From Microbacterium sp. (GTDB taxonomy: Bacteria > Actinomycetota > Actinomycetes > Actinomycetales > Microbacteriaceae): 5,422 nt of DNA. Made by a program: the position numbers and the translations under genes. Of this stretch, positions 4,994 to 5,422 are shown piece after piece; the first letter of the stretch is position 1; every line of letters begins with the position of its first letter. The stretch is from NCBI GenBank assembly GCA_003248845.1, contig QFPD01000168.1:1-5422 (forward strand), read 5' to 3'. Under the pieces are notes generated by a model. The model was not told the DNA's origin. It worked only from the letters and a program-made list of their open reading frames with translations, and ran no database searches.

Positions 4994-5422
4994 ATGTCCC
5001 ACGCGCCCGCCACGGCGGCATCCCGCCCGTCCGCCGTCCAGGCTCTGCTCCCCGATCGCATCACCCGCTATACACGCGTGCTCGCCTGGCTGGTGCTCGT
5101 CACCAACATCGTGATCGTCGGAACCGGTGGACTCGTGCGCCTCACGGGCTCGGGGCTGGGGTGCTCCACCTTCCCCGAGTGCGAGCCGGGCCAGCTCACG
5201 TCCACCCTCACCCCCGCCACGGGGCTGCACGGGTTCGTGGAGTTCGGCAACCGGCTGCTGACGTTCGTGGTGCTGGACGCCGCGGTCGCCGCCGCGGTGG
5301 CGGTGTGGCGGATCCGCCCGCGGCGCCAGGGGCTGCGCCTGCTCGCGGCGGTGCCCCTGCTGGGGGTGCTGGCGCAGGCGCTGCTCGGCGGGGCGAGCGT
5401 GCTGCTCGACCTCCACCCGGTC
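4994..5422 (+). CDS. ctaA: Heme A synthase CtaA (COX15 family), N-terminal part (runs off right edge)
   Basis: Integral membrane enzyme that oxidises the C8 methyl of heme O to a formyl group, giving heme A for aa3-type cytochrome oxidase. The frame is open through 143 codons to the window end. Features: a short Ala-rich cytoplasmic N-terminus (1-25), first membrane helix at about 28-47, then the family signature GTGGLVRLTGSGLGC at 43-57. Cys57 and Cys63 form the outer-loop cysteine pair known in Bacillus-type CtaA. Next comes LHGFVEFGNRLLTF at 78-91 at the start of helix two, with Glu83 matching the conserved catalytic Glu. A short basic loop RIRPRRQG is at 106-113, and the third helix LLGVLAQALLGGASVLL at 122-138 carries the family Q-A-L-L-G-G motif. 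Roughly 45% of a usual 300-330 residues is present. The start is set by GGAGG at 4983-4987. It is divergent from sufB; the link fits heme and Fe-S respiration supply and resembles the ctaA-suf proximity in mycobacteria. Confidence 0.94.
   Translation, partial: MSHAPATAASRPSAVQALLPDRITRYTRVLAWLVLVTNIVIVGTGGLVRLTGSGLGCSTFPECEPGQLTSTLTPATGLHGFVEFGNRLLTFVVLDAAVAAAVAVWRIRPRRQGLRLLAAVPLLGVLAQALLGGASVLLDLHPV

Noticed and set aside
4766..5416. Minus-strand open frame (216 codons) opposite ctaA and the intergenic region
   Set aside because: It is Gln/His/Arg-rich with no domain, and the plus strand has a clear CtaA with a strong ribosome site.
1..5422. CRISPR array, tRNA or rRNA genes, insertion sequence or phage signs
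   Set aside because: No spaced direct repeats, cloverleaf-like segments, transposase motifs or terminal repeats were seen. The window is compact housekeeping sequence.

Overview
The window comes from a high-G+C actinobacterium. The protein sequences look like Microbacteriaceae, most likely Microbacterium or a close relative; this is judged from protein character and gene order, with no database search. Almost all of it is one leftward (minus-strand) operon for iron-sulfur cluster assembly, the SUF system. A divergent rightward gene for heme A synthesis lies at the right end.

Layout from right to left along the operon: sufB (4738-3320), sufD (3320-2058), a small Rieske-type ferredoxin (2061-1732), the ATPase gene sufC (1718-948), a DUF59/SufT-like metal-sulfur cluster assembly factor (938-609), then a MalY/PatB-type PLP enzyme (start near 552) that runs off the left edge. 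Junctions are tight: 1-nt and 4-nt overlaps, then gaps of 13, 9 and about 56 nt, so one transcript is likely. To the right, a 255-bp intergenic region holds a 14-bp inverted repeat, a larger imperfect inverted repeat with promoter-like AT-rich cores, and a 16-bp perfect palindrome. It is followed by ctaA (4994 to the window edge), whose first 143 codons are present.

The most important observation is that sufB is interrupted. The reading frame 4738-3320 would encode a normal full-length 472-residue SufB, but codon 118 is TAG (4387-4385). A single G-to-T change from GAG (Glu) explains it, and all other codons are intact. SufB is the scaffold on which the cluster is built and is normally essential in this lineage, so this is either a sequence error, a very recent mutation, or a case of suppression or redundancy. 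TAG is also the normal stop of sufC here, which argues against a recoded genome.

Function as a whole: SufB, SufC and SufD form the SufBC2D scaffold complex. SufC powers it, the Rieske protein may supply electrons, and the DUF59 protein helps mature or deliver clusters. The cysteine desulfurase (SufS), the sulfur carrier (SufU) and the repressor (SufR), often linked to these genes in actinobacteria, are not in this window. A different PLP enzyme of the C-S lyase family sits downstream instead. The divergent ctaA neighbour resembles the ctaA-suf neighbourhood known from mycobacteria, in a reduced form.
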